A model generated the notes under the pieces. It had not been told where the DNA came from and searched no databases. It saw only the letters and a program-made list of their open reading frames with translations. A stretch of DNA of 64,000 nucleotides from the NCBI GenBank assembly GCA_040882465.1, contig JBBEBG010000009.1:1-64000 (forward strand), given 5' to 3'. This DNA comes from Gemmatimonadota bacterium. Its GTDB lineage: Bacteria > Gemmatimonadota > Gemmatimonadetes > Longimicrobiales > Gaopeijiaceae. The position numbers and the translations under genes are program-made. Below are positions 23,801-32,380 of this stretch, piece by piece (the stretch's first letter is position 1; each line of letters starts with the position of its first letter).

Positions 23801-24220
23801 TCATCCTCCCGCGGCGGCGCGCGTCGCGGTTCCGTTCAGGGTGAATTGGCCATCCGCGAAGCTCATGACTGCGCCCAGATTCTCACCCGCCGGCGTGAGC
23901 GTAATGGATACGGGCGCGGACTGTCCGCCGAAGTCGATCGCATACGCGAGCACGAGGCTGTCTCCGGACTTCGAGACGGTCTGGATCGCTTGAGGCCCCA
24001 TCGGCGCTTCCGCCTCGAGCCGGGCCGCGACATTTCCTTCGCGATCCTCCACGTGGATCGTCATGCTCAACGCTCCCTGCGGAGTCTCGAGCGGGAGCGT
24101 CCACTGGCCCATGAACGCCTGAGCGTCCGCTACCGCAACCTGAGCCGAACCCGCTACGGGCCCGGCCAGGAGAGCCGCTGCCGCGGCGGCGACCCCCGCA
24201 ATCTGCTTGAACGTCTTCAT
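23801..24220 (-). CDS. Secreted beta-rich protein of unknown function, paralogue 3
   Basis: 139 residues and the first gene of the unit. The signal peptide ends PVAGSAQ. The mature part reads AVADAQAFMGQWTLPLET, then MTIHVEDREGNVAARLEAE, DSLVLAYAID, and MSFADGQFTLNGTATRA. It is about as divergent from the other two as they are from each other, so the array is an old tandem triplication under purifying selection. GAGGAG precedes the ATG at 24220. Confidence 0.75.
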   Translation of the reverse strand: MKTFKQIAGVAAAAAALLAGPVAGSAQVAVADAQAFMGQWTLPLETPQGALSMTIHVEDREGNVAARLEAEAPMGPQAIQTVSKSGDSLVLAYAIDFGGQSAPVSITLTPAGENLGAVMSFADGQFTLNGTATRAAAGG

Positions 24221-24400
24221 CGCACTCCTCACACGGTTGATGGAACTTCCCGGCCCGAACAAACAACTACCGATACACAACGATCCCTACCCTACGCAGG
24301 CTCCAAGGGTAGTGTTTCAGCGGACCGCCGCAACAACCCGACCTTCGGTTCGAATACCCCCGACGGCGACGAAGGGGCCACCCTCTCGGAGAACGACGAC

Positions 24401-24970
24401 ATGCCCAACCCACGCACCCGCGCTTTCACCGCTTTCTGCGCCACCGCGATCTTCGCCGCGTCCGCAGCCCCGGTCCTCGGCCAGGTGGCCGAGTTCACCG
24501 TGACCAGCCCGGCTTTTGCGGACACTCAGCCGATTCCCCTCCGGAACTCGCCGTATGGCGAAAATGTGTCCCCTGCGATTTCCTGGAGCGGCGCCCCCGC
24601 CGGCACGCAGTCCTTCGTCCTCACCGTCGTGGACACTTCCGTCCCGATGCCCGGCGGTTTCGTGCACTGGCTGGTCTACAACATCCCCGGAACGGCGACG
24701 GGACTTCCCGAGGGTCTCCCCGCCGACGTCACGGTGACCGCGCCCGCGGAGATCGCGGGTACGACGCAGGGGCTCCGTGGGATGAACCAGGCCGGTTATT
24801 TCGGCCCGCGTCCGCCGGCCGGGCCCGCGCACGACTACGTCTTCACCGTTTATGCCCTGGACGCCGACCTGGACCTCCCCGTGGGACAGAACCGGAACCA
24901 GGTGTTGGAGGCGATCGAAGGCCACGTCATCGGCCAAGGAAGCATCACGGGCACCTACCAGGGCAGCTAA
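24401..24970 (+). CDS. Secreted PEBP-family (YbhB/YbcL-like) protein
   Basis: 189 residues. After a signal peptide (residues 1-27, ending VLGQ) the phosphatidylethanolamine-binding-protein fold is clear: FTVTSPAFADTQPIP, NVSPAISWSGAPAGTQSFVLTVVD, MPGGFVHWLVYNIP, GYFGPRPPAGPAHDYVFTVYALD and the final GSITGTYQ. The pocket residues (D, H of VHW, GP..P..H) are kept. Bacterial homologues are periplasmic or cytoplasmic with unclear ligands. The ATG at 24401 has GGAG 10 nt upstream. The gene is divergent from the paralogue triplet. Confidence 0.9.
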   Translation: MPNPRTRAFTAFCATAIFAASAAPVLGQVAEFTVTSPAFADTQPIPLRNSPYGENVSPAISWSGAPAGTQSFVLTVVDTSVPMPGGFVHWLVYNIPGTATGLPEGLPADVTVTAPAEIAGTTQGLRGMNQAGYFGPRPPAGPAHDYVFTVYALDADLDLPVGQNRNQVLEAIEGHVIGQGSITGTYQGS

Positions 24971-25061
24971 CGAGAGAGGAGCGGACCGGACAACCGGGCC
25001 TGCCCCGACTTCGACGCTCCGGATCGCCGGGGCGTTAGGATGGTTCCGCACGGGTGTCGCT

Positions 25062-25982
25062 CTAAGAGCAACTGGCGCCGGTCCGCTCTCCCCGAATCCA
25101 TTCCGCGAGCATCCGCCACTCGGGGTCCTCCTGCGACGTCCAGCGGCGGCCGCCGTTGTGCATGTAGCTCCCGCCCCCTTCCGGATGCAGGGGATGCATG
25201 AGGAAGCGGCTCCCGAGCGGATCCCCCGGCGCGATGAATCGTTGGAGGACGGTGAAGTTCTGGCGCGACTCCTCTTCGGTCCAGTCGTTTCGCCCCTCGG
25301 GAATGGGTCGAGCGAACCCCCGGACGCCACTTCCGTGACAACTCGTGCAGGGAAGCGCACCCTCGATCGGATTCACGAAGATCGGCTGGACACAACTCCG
25401 GAAGAATTCGAAGTCGAGTGAGACGGGTGGCGGGGGCTCCGCGCCTTCGGGACGCTCATCTCCGGACCGGACCCAATCCGCGATGGCCTGCCACTCCGGA
25501 TCCTCCCGCGATGCCCAAAAAGTCCCTCCGGTGTGGAACTCTGCTCCTCCGGCATCTTCGTCGAGCGGCTTGTTGAGGAGCCGGCTTTGCTCGGGGAACC
25601 CCGGGACCACGAGCCGCGCGGCGGCGAGGAAGTTCATTCGGGACTGCTCCTCGGTCCAGAACACCCTCCCGTTCGCGTCCTCTTCGAGGGGCTGTAGACG
25701 AAAGGGCGTCCCGGTCTGCCAGGTGTGGCAGGTCACGCAGGCCCCACCCACACCCCACACCCCGCCCCGTTCGTTGATGAAGATCGGCTCGACGCGCTCC
25801 CGGTAGAGCGCGAAGTCGAGGGGCGCGGCCCCCGGGGCCGGCTCCCTTCCGCCCTGGTTCGCGCCTGAATTCAAGAGACCCGGTCCACCGGCGAGCCCGT
25901 AAAGCGAGAGGAGCCCGGCGATCCCCGGAATCATGAGGACCGCGCCCGCCTGCCGCCCCCCCCCGATCACTCGCCTGATCAT
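25062..25982 (-). CDS. Dihaem cytochrome c-like secreted protein with duplicated domain
   Basis: 306 residues: an N-terminal signal/anchor, then two related halves, each with one haem-c site, CVTCH (82-86) and CTSCH (212-216). Each half continues with a W-TEE-SR-NF stretch and a DPEW...W-RSG or W-RGE ending (FWTEEQSRMNF / DWTEEESRQNF; REDPEWQAIADW / QEDPEWRMLAEW). The internal duplication is therefore certain. Such cytochromes carry electrons in the periplasm. The ATG overlaps the stop of the upstream beta-propeller gene (ATGA), so the two are co-translated and probably act together. Confidence 0.85.
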   Translation of the reverse strand: MIRRVIGGGRQAGAVLMIPGIAGLLSLYGLAGGPGLLNSGANQGGREPAPGAAPLDFALYRERVEPIFINERGGVWGVGGACVTCHTWQTGTPFRLQPLEEDANGRVFWTEEQSRMNFLAAARLVVPGFPEQSRLLNKPLDEDAGGAEFHTGGTFWASREDPEWQAIADWVRSGDERPEGAEPPPPVSLDFEFFRSCVQPIFVNPIEGALPCTSCHGSGVRGFARPIPEGRNDWTEEESRQNFTVLQRFIAPGDPLGSRFLMHPLHPEGGGSYMHNGGRRWTSQEDPEWRMLAEWIRGERTGASCS

Positions 25983-27070
25983 CGTCCGCCCTCCGCCACC
26001 TCTAGGGCCTGGACCCGTTTCGGCACCTGGCCGACCGGGATCTCGGCCGCGACCGTGCGAGTCCGTAGATCCACGGCCACCGTCTCATTCTCCCCGGCCA
26101 CGCTCACGAACAGGGTGCGGGAATCCGGGGTCACGGTAAGCCAATCGGGGCTCCCCGTCTCCACCCCACCGAGAAACTCGAGATCCGGAAGCGACCAGCC
26201 GTATACGTGCCCGGTCGCCCGGCTCGCCGCCCAGAGGCTCGTCATGTCCGGAGTCACCGCGGCTCCGTGCACCGGGGCCCCCTGGATTCCATCACTCGTT
26301 CGTTGAGAGAGGGGAGGCGGAGGAATTTCGATGGTCTGCACAAGAGCCCGCGTCTCCCAATCCACCACGTAGAACCCGTGGAAGCCCGATACCTGAACGA
26401 AGATCCGCTTGCTCGTGCCGTCGGGGTTGGCCTCGATGGTCATCGGGCGAACGCCACCGTCATCGAGACTTCCCAGCCCCCGCAGAGCGGGGAAGGCGAT
26501 GGACCAGAGGATCTGGTCCGTTTCGGTGTCGATGACCGACATCGTGCGGGAGCCGATCATCCCCGCGACTACGTGTCGCTGGTCCGGTGTCACGAAGATG
26601 TTATGCACTCCACCCGCGGTCGGAATCTGCCCCACGATCTCCTCGGTCCGGAGGTCGAGGACCTGGATGAAGGGGCGGTCGATCAGGGCGATGTACGCCT
26701 TCATGGCCCGCGCGCTGAGCGCCGGGTTATGGGGCGTTCCTTCCAGCGGGATCCGCTTGACCTGCTGGAGCGTCCGGGAGTCCACGACTTCCACCGAACG
26801 ATGGCCCTCGCTCGTGAAGTAGTACCGCGTCCCGTCGGGGTGGGCCATAACGCCGTGGGGCTTTCCGAGACCGCCGATCACTCCCACGACGCGATGGGTA
26901 ACCGGGTCGATGATGTGGGCGTCGTCTCCAGCCGAGTTGGTCTGGATGACCCGGACCTCCCGGCCGTTTTGTGCGGAGATGGGCGTGGCGAGAAGCCCCG
27001 AAGCGAACACGAGTCCGGCGACCGTGACGGCCGGCCCAAAGAACCGGGGGAACAGGGTGAGGGGCCGCAT
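25979..27070 (-). CDS. Secreted YncE-like seven-bladed beta-propeller protein
   Basis: 363 residues after start choice: a signal peptide (MRPLTLFPRFFGPAVTVAG, ending PISAQ) and YVTN-type repeats, for example DAHIIDPVTHRVVGVIGGLGKP, SVEVVDSRTLQQVKRIPL, IQVLDLRTEEIVGQIPT and TVAVDLRTRTVAAEIPVGQVP. Members of this family act as surface or periplasmic scaffolds, sometimes next to cytochromes. GGAG 7 nt before 27070 and the signal peptide decide the start. It is coupled to the dihaem cytochrome gene downstream. Confidence 0.85.
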   Translation of the reverse strand: MRPLTLFPRFFGPAVTVAGLVFASGLLATPISAQNGREVRVIQTNSAGDDAHIIDPVTHRVVGVIGGLGKPHGVMAHPDGTRYYFTSEGHRSVEVVDSRTLQQVKRIPLEGTPHNPALSARAMKAYIALIDRPFIQVLDLRTEEIVGQIPTAGGVHNIFVTPDQRHVVAGMIGSRTMSVIDTETDQILWSIAFPALRGLGSLDDGGVRPMTIEANPDGTSKRIFVQVSGFHGFYVVDWETRALVQTIEIPPPPLSQRTSDGIQGAPVHGAAVTPDMTSLWAASRATGHVYGWSLPDLEFLGGVETGSPDWLTVTPDSRTLFVSVAGENETVAVDLRTRTVAAEIPVGQVPKRVQALEVAEGGR

Positions 27071-27294
27071 GGGAACGCTCCGAAGTGGGAAACCGAACGG
27101 TGCGATCGGGGCCAATGTACGCGGGGGCCGGAGCAGCCGCCACAAGATCCCCGAGGGTTTCAACAGTGCCTGAAGGGGCGGCGTCGCGCAGGGGTCCGGG
27201 TAGCGTTTCGCGAATGAGGGCTTCCGGGATCCGGAAGGCGCCCGCGAAAACCCCCAGCGAAACATGCAGCGAACTTTCGTCAGTCTATTTTGTC

Positions 27295-27332
27295 TTGACA
27301 GTGCTTCTGGTCGGAGGCATCTTTGCGACCAG
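27295..27332 (+). promoter_or_regulatory. Promoter with overlapping inverted repeat for the regulator at 27373
   Basis: TTGACA (27295-27300), a 17-bp spacer and CATCTT (27318-27323) form a plausible sigma-70 promoter. CTGGTCG (27307-27313) and its exact reverse complement CGACCAG (27326-27332) flank the -10 box with a 12-bp spacer. This is a suitable site for autoregulation by the winged-helix protein encoded 40 bp downstream. Confidence 0.5.
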
Positions 27333-27372
27333 CCGGGACCCGGTTCCCCACCTCAGCGGACCCCTAAACCAC

Positions 27373-28050
27373 ATGTCCGACAACGAGATGCCCGTGGAGA
27401 AGGCGCTGAGCGACCTCGGCTTCGTTCGGGACGCCGACGCGGCGCGCTCGCTCCTCGATCCCCTCCGCCGCACGATCCTCGCGCGACTCGAGGAACCCGG
27501 GTCCTCCTCCACGGTGGCGAACGCGCTGGATCTTCCCCGCCAGCGGGTCAACTATCATGTGCGCGAGCTGGAAGGAGGCGGGCTCCTCCGACACGTCGAG
27601 GACCGTCGGCGGGGGAACTGTTTGGAGCGGGTGGTTCAGGCCACGGCCCGGCGATATGTCGTGGACCCGGGCGTCCTCGGCACGCTCGCCCCCTTCGAGG
27701 GGTGGCGGGGCGGGAGGGCGGACTCTTACTCGAGCGTGGCGCTCCTCAGGTCGGCCGCCCTGACCCTGGCGAAAGTCGGAACCCTACACGAAGAGGCCGC
27801 AACGACGGGGAAACGCCTTCCCGCCCTTTGCCTCGAGGCGCGCATCCGGTTCCGCACGGCTCGTGACGAGGTCGAATTCGCCGAAACGGTGGAGCGGGTG
27901 TTCCGTCGGCTCGTCTCGCGATATCACGAGCCCGAGGCCGAAGGCGGCCGCACCTTTCGCGTGACCCTCCACGGACACCCCGACCCCGAGGGATCCGCCG
28001 AGTCCTCGCCCGACGCGCCGAAGTCCGGGTCCGCGGAGATTGCCCGATGA
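27373..28050 (+). CDS. Winged-helix (ArsR-like) transcriptional regulator
   Basis: 225 residues. The DNA-binding domain covers about 18-90: SLLDPLRRTILARLEEPGSS, TVANALDLPRQRVNYHVREL and GGGLLRHVEDRRRGN, the ArsR/HTH-20 pattern with recognition helix RQRVNYHVRELE. The C-terminal 130 residues (VLRSAALTLAKVGTLHEEA-like helices, RTARDEVEFAETVERVFRRL) look like an effector or dimerisation domain of the kind seen in regulators fused to a START-like sensor, but no metal site is visible. Its stop overlaps the ATG of the dehydrogenase gene (ATGA). Confidence 0.8.
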   Translation: MSDNEMPVEKALSDLGFVRDADAARSLLDPLRRTILARLEEPGSSSTVANALDLPRQRVNYHVRELEGGGLLRHVEDRRRGNCLERVVQATARRYVVDPGVLGTLAPFEGWRGGRADSYSSVALLRSAALTLAKVGTLHEEAATTGKRLPALCLEARIRFRTARDEVEFAETVERVFRRLVSRYHEPEAEGGRTFRVTLHGHPDPEGSAESSPDAPKSGSAEIAR

Positions 28051-28946
28051 CCCCCAACGGCACGGCCCTGGGATTCATCGGGCTCGGGATCATGGGCCAG
28101 GGAATGGCGAAGAACCTCCTCGCCGCCGGATTTCCCGTCACGGTCTGGAACCGAACTCCCGAACGGCTGGCCCTCCTCGTCGACGCCGGCGCGAAGAGTG
28201 CGAAGGATCCGGCCGCGGTGGCACGGGCATCCGAGATCGTTTTCACATGCGTCAGCGACACTCCCGACGTCGAAGAGGTGCTCCTCCGGAGAGGCGGCGT
28301 CTTGGAGGGCGCCCGTCGGGGCGCGCTCGTCGTGGACATGAGCACGATCAGCCCCCGGGCGACGCGGGAGCTCGCCTCCCGCCTCGGTGAAGCGGGGATC
28401 CACATGCTCGACGCCCCGGTCAGCGGGGGAAGCGAGGGAGCGGCGCGCGGGACGCTCAGCATCATGGTGGGAGGGGAGGCGGAACAGCTCGAGCGCGCCC
28501 TTCCGGCGCTCCGGGCGATGGGGAAGACGATCACCCATGTGGGTGGCACGGGCGCCGGTCAGACGGTGAAGCTCGTAAATCAGATCGTGGTGGTCGTGAA
28601 CATGCTCGCCGCCGCCGAAGGGCTTCTCTTCGCGCAGGCCGCCGGCGTGGACCTCGGGAAGGCCCTCGAAGCGATCACGGGTGGCGCCGCGGGAAGCTGG
28701 ATGCTCGCGAACCGGGGACCCCAGGTCGTATCGCGCGATTGGCGCCCGGGCTTCACGATCGACCTCCAGCAGAAGGACCTGCGCCTCGCGCTCGAGGCCG
28801 CGGACGAGATGGGTGTGCCGCTCCTCGCGACGGCCGAGGTCTTCCAGCTTTACCGGACGCTCCAGCGGGCGGGGTTGGGAAACGAGGGAAACCACGCCCT
28901 CGTGAAGGCGCTGGAGAGACTCGCGGGATTCGAGATCCGAGGGTGA
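28047..28946 (+). CDS. NAD(P)-dependent 3-hydroxyisobutyrate dehydrogenase-family oxidoreductase
   Basis: 299 residues. The Rossmann motif GFIGLGIMGQGMAKNLLAAGF is followed by VWNRTPERL. The substrate loop reads MLDAPVSGGSEGAARGTLSIMVGG, and the catalytic lysine sits in GAGQTVKLVNQIVVV. These are all hallmarks of beta-hydroxyacid dehydrogenases such as MmsB, GarR and glyoxylate/succinic-semialdehyde reductases. The exact substrate cannot be read from the sequence. It is translationally coupled to the regulator, which may respond to the substrate or pathway intermediate. Confidence 0.9.
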   Translation: MTPNGTALGFIGLGIMGQGMAKNLLAAGFPVTVWNRTPERLALLVDAGAKSAKDPAAVARASEIVFTCVSDTPDVEEVLLRRGGVLEGARRGALVVDMSTISPRATRELASRLGEAGIHMLDAPVSGGSEGAARGTLSIMVGGEAEQLERALPALRAMGKTITHVGGTGAGQTVKLVNQIVVVVNMLAAAEGLLFAQAAGVDLGKALEAITGGAAGSWMLANRGPQVVSRDWRPGFTIDLQQKDLRLALEAADEMGVPLLATAEVFQLYRTLQRAGLGNEGNHALVKALERLAGFEIRG

Positions 28947-28983
28947 CCACCAGGCGGCCACCTCCGGCGGGAAGCTTGCCGCC

Positions 28984-30288
28984 TCAACGCTCCCCGAGGA
29001 CGACCCGCATCCTGATCTCTTCCCCCTCGCGGAGATACGTCACCTCGACCTCGGTTCCGGGCGCGAGGGCGCGGAGCGCATCGGTCAGGGCATAAAGATC
29101 CGAGATCTCGTATTCACCCAACCGGACGAGAATGTCCCCCGCCCGCATTCCCGCCCTCTCCGCGGGAGACTCCCCGGACACACCGCTGAGCTTGACCCCG
29201 TATTCCACGGGCGCGAAGTCCGGGACGGTCCCCAGGTAAGCTCCATAACCTCCCGGGACATCCCCGGGCGGCGAACCCGCTCCCGCGACGTGAGTGATGG
29301 AGGCGGGGCGGTTCGCGACCGCCAGAACGAGGCCCTGGAGGAAGGTCACGACGCGCTCCAATCCCACCCTGTCCACCAGCTCCCAGTCGTCGCTCGGGCG
29401 ATGGTATTCGCCGTGTACATTCGTGAAGAGGTGGAGGGCTGGGATGTCCCTGGCATAAAAGGAGGTCTGATCGCTCGGCCCGAATCCGTCGGGCGAGCGG
29501 GCGAGCGGAATCCCCGCGGCCGCCTCGAGCGAGTCGAGGATCGCGCCCCACTCCACCGCCGTTCCGGTCCCATTCACGATCAGGGGACCCTCTCCGAGCC
29601 GTCCCACCATGTCGAGGTTGACCATCGCGATTGTCCGGTCGAGCGGAATCGGGGGCGCCTGGACGAACTGCGACGACCCGAGAAGCCCGAACTCCTCCCC
29701 ACTGAAGGTCACGAAGACGACGGACCGCGCCGGCGGCGTGCCGGCGGCCAGCCTTTCGGCGAGCGCGAGAACGGCGCCGACGCCGGAAGCGTTGTCGTCG
29801 GCGCCGTTATGGATCGCCGGAGGCTCGCTCGGATCCGCCAGCGATCCGAAGAACTCCCCCGTCCCCAGGTGGTCGTGGTGAGCCCCGACAACCACCGCCT
29901 CCGACCGGAGCACCGGATCGGAGCCCGGGAGAACGCCGATCACATTCATCCCCTTCCCGACCGGCGCGTGCGGATTGATCACGCTCTGAAGGGGGACCGC
30001 CTGGAGGAACCCGCCCCCGGTTCCCCCCGGAGCCAGCCCGATCCTCGCGAATTCGCGCGCGACATACTCGGCGGTGCAGCGTTCTTCGACGGTGCCGGAA
30101 AGCCGGCCTGCCAGAAGGTCGTCGGAGAGATAACGCACGGCGGCGAACGGGTGCACGAGGTCTCCGACGATCCCCTCCGGAGCCGGGCAGGTGATCCTCT
30201 GTTGGGCCATGGCCGCGGCGGGCGAACCAAGCCCCGTTGCGACGCTCCCTACGACGAGAGCCCGGAAGACGCGGCCCTTCGCGGTCAT
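28984..30288 (-). CDS. Secreted M28-family zinc aminopeptidase with C-terminal PDZ domain
   Basis: 434 residues: signal peptide to about 28, a PA-like/N-terminal segment, then the M28 catalytic domain with metal ligands in GAHHDHLG, GADDNASG, FSGEEFGLLGS and NLDMVGR, and a final histidine in NVHGEYHRPSDDWE. A PDZ domain closes the protein (about 340-434; VKLSGVSGESPAERAGMRAGDILVRLG). It is a periplasmic or secreted peptidase that trims peptides from the N-terminus. Its ATG overlaps the stop of the TolB-like lipoprotein gene (ATGA), so the two are cotranslated. Confidence 0.9.
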   Translation of the reverse strand: MTAKGRVFRALVVGSVATGLGSPAAAMAQQRITCPAPEGIVGDLVHPFAAVRYLSDDLLAGRLSGTVEERCTAEYVAREFARIGLAPGGTGGGFLQAVPLQSVINPHAPVGKGMNVIGVLPGSDPVLRSEAVVVGAHHDHLGTGEFFGSLADPSEPPAIHNGADDNASGVGAVLALAERLAAGTPPARSVVFVTFSGEEFGLLGSSQFVQAPPIPLDRTIAMVNLDMVGRLGEGPLIVNGTGTAVEWGAILDSLEAAAGIPLARSPDGFGPSDQTSFYARDIPALHLFTNVHGEYHRPSDDWELVDRVGLERVVTFLQGLVLAVANRPASITHVAGAGSPPGDVPGGYGAYLGTVPDFAPVEYGVKLSGVSGESPAERAGMRAGDILVRLGEYEISDLYALTDALRALAPGTEVEVTYLREGEEIRMRVVLGER

Positions 30289-31484
30289 GGTGCGTTCGTC
30301 GCCGCGGGGAGGGCCTCACTCCATTCCGCGAGGAAGACGTTGATCTCCCCGGGGCCCGCCGCCCCCCTGTCCGAGGAGAAGGCGATGTGCCGGCCGTCCG
30401 GAGAGAACATCGGGAAGGAGTTGAATCCCGTTCCTCCGGTGACCCTTTCCAGCCCCGTTCCGTCCACATTCACGAGGTAGATGGCGAAGGAGCGCCCGGA
30501 GGGATCGCCGATGTTCGAGCTGAAGACGACCCTGGTCCCGTCGGGATGGAAATACGGAGCGAAGTTCGCCGCCCCGTTGTCGGTGATCTGACGCACGTTC
30601 CCGCCGCTTGCGTCCATGATGAAGAGCTCGAGGCTCGCGCCCCGGACGAGCCCCTCGGCCAGGAGGCCTTCGTAGTCGGCGCGCTCCTCGTCGGTTTGCG
30701 GGTGGTGAGCGCGATAAACGATGCGCTGGCCGTCGTGTGAGAAAAACGCACCCCCCTCGTACCCGAGGCTCGAGGTGAGTTGGCGTGGATTGGACCCGTC
30801 CGCGCCCATGGCCCAAAGGTCGAGATCGCCGCTCCGCATCGAGGTGAAGATGATCGTCCTTCCGTCGGGGGAGATCGTGGCCTCCGCATCGTATCCGGGC
30901 GTGCTCGTGAGCGAACGGACCTCACCGGTCACGAGGTCCCGGGTGAAGATGTCGTACTCGAACAGGCCCCAGACATAGCCCCTGGACCGGTCGGGAGCCG
31001 GGGGGCACATCGCGCCGGCGGGGTGCGTGGAACTGAACAGGACGAGGTCTCCCCCGGGGAAGAAATAACCACAGGTGGTGCGCCCTTCCCCGGTCGAGAT
31101 TTGCTGAAGGTTCGATCCATCGAGCCGCATCGTGAAGATCTGGTCGCACTCGCTCACCCCGGGCCAGGTGGACTGGAAGATCAGCCGGTCGCCTTCGGCG
31201 GAGAAATAGGCCTCCGCGTTGGTCCCGCCGTGCGTGAGCTGCTGGAGAGATGCGAATCGCGCCTCTTCGGGAAGGGGCTCCACCAGGACCGCGCGCGTCC
31301 AATCCCCGGCCGGCGTCGGCCCCATCCATTCGACCGCAAGGGTTTCCCCCTCGGCCCTCGCGCCCTCCGTCGCGTCCTCGGATGGCGGTTGGCATCCCGC
31401 CAAGAGCGCCAGAGCGGCGACGAGGGCCAACGCCGGGAACTGAACCTTCATCGCTCGAGGGGTTCGAGGCTCCGCGCGAGTCAT
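30285..31484 (-). CDS. TolB-like PD40-repeat lipoprotein
   Basis: 399 residues. The start at 31484 has GGAG 7 nt upstream, although an internal ATG at 31451 is also possible. A lipoprotein signal with lipobox LLAGC sits near residue 30. The body consists of WD40-like PD40 repeats: AEAYFSAEGDRLIFQSTWPG, AEATISPDGRTIIFTSMRSGDLDLW, GGAFFSHDGQRIVYRAHHP, FAPYFHPDGTRVVFSSNIGDP and SFPMFSPDGRHIAFSSDRG. Such propellers bind partner proteins or peptides at the membrane. Coupling with an M28 peptidase suggests a joint role in peptide or protein turnover. Confidence 0.88.
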   Translation of the reverse strand: MTRAEPRTPRAMKVQFPALALVAALALLAGCQPPSEDATEGARAEGETLAVEWMGPTPAGDWTRAVLVEPLPEEARFASLQQLTHGGTNAEAYFSAEGDRLIFQSTWPGVSECDQIFTMRLDGSNLQQISTGEGRTTCGYFFPGGDLVLFSSTHPAGAMCPPAPDRSRGYVWGLFEYDIFTRDLVTGEVRSLTSTPGYDAEATISPDGRTIIFTSMRSGDLDLWAMGADGSNPRQLTSSLGYEGGAFFSHDGQRIVYRAHHPQTDEERADYEGLLAEGLVRGASLELFIMDASGGNVRQITDNGAANFAPYFHPDGTRVVFSSNIGDPSGRSFAIYLVNVDGTGLERVTGGTGFNSFPMFSPDGRHIAFSSDRGAAGPGEINVFLAEWSEALPAATNAP

Positions 31485-31723
31485 GGGTGGTCTCCATCCG
31501 GATCGGGTGAAGTGGTGAAGTCAGGGTGGTTCCAGGATCCTCAGATAGGCCCGGATTGCAATTGGGTTCCACGGCCGGGCACCGCGTGCCACGAACTTCC
31601 GCGTTCCCGGCCTCGCCGCCCATCATCCCAGCCTGCCGCCAAAGCTTGCCCGCCGGGGGGGAAGGCCCGCACTTTGAGCTACCGTTTTTCCGCCGCAGGA
31701 TCCCCACGCAAGGAGACCCAACG

Positions 31724-32380
31724 ATGCGTGCAATTCTATCCATTTCCGGCTCGGCGGCGCTCGCCGCGGCGCTCGCCTTTTCCCCGTCGCACATCGCCGC
31801 TCAAGCAAATCCGGTCCACACCCATATCGGGCACGTCCGGACGGCATTCGCTCAGACGCCCGGGGAGGAAGGACTGCTCCCCACCGCGCTCGCGGAAGCT
31901 CAGGTGGCGATCCAACACGCGGGCCTCGCGGCGTCTAGCCCGTCGAATCTGGACGCGATGAAGCTTCACACCACCCACGTCGTGAACGCGGTGGACCCGA
32001 GCCGCGTCGCTCAGGGTCCCGGGCGGGGCTTCGGGGTGAAACGCGCCGCCGAGGGGATCGTCCAGCACATCGGCTTCGCGGCGGGCGCCGAGGGCGCTTC
32101 CCAGAACGTGGCCACGCATTCGGCGCACATCACCGCCGCGGCCCAGACGGTGGTTGGTCGCGCCGACGAGATTCTGGCCCTCGCCGACCGGATCGCCGCC
32201 GCCGGCACCGCGGCGGAGGCGGCTGCGCTGGTGCAGGAGCTCCAGACCGCGGCGGGCCAGCTCGTGGCCGGGGAAGATGCGAACGGAGACGGGCGGATCA
32301 CCTGGGAGGCCGGCGAAGGCGGTCTCCAGCACGTCGAGCAGCACGTCGGACTCCTGGCCACCGGCGAGGGGTTGGACTGA
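31724..32380 (+). CDS. Secreted His-rich protein with an EF-hand-like loop
   Basis: 218 residues: signal peptide to about 27, then a helical, alanine-rich body with regularly placed histidines (VHTHIGHVRTAF, IQHAGLAA, KLHTTHVVNAVD, IVQHIGFAAG, THSAHITAAA, LQHVEQHVGLL). Near the end EDANGDGRITWEAGE resembles a calcium-binding EF-hand or dockerin loop, although the acidic residue sits one place early. Repeated H-x2-6-H spacing suggests haem or metal ligation. No family was recognised. AAGGAG precedes the ATG. The stop shares one base with the start of the PQQ-dehydrogenase gene, so the two products are probably partners. Confidence 0.7.
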   Translation: MRAILSISGSAALAAALAFSPSHIAAQANPVHTHIGHVRTAFAQTPGEEGLLPTALAEAQVAIQHAGLAASSPSNLDAMKLHTTHVVNAVDPSRVAQGPGRGFGVKRAAEGIVQHIGFAAGAEGASQNVATHSAHITAAAQTVVGRADEILALADRIAAAGTAAEAAALVQELQTAAGQLVAGEDANGDGRITWEAGEGGLQHVEQHVGLLATGEGLD

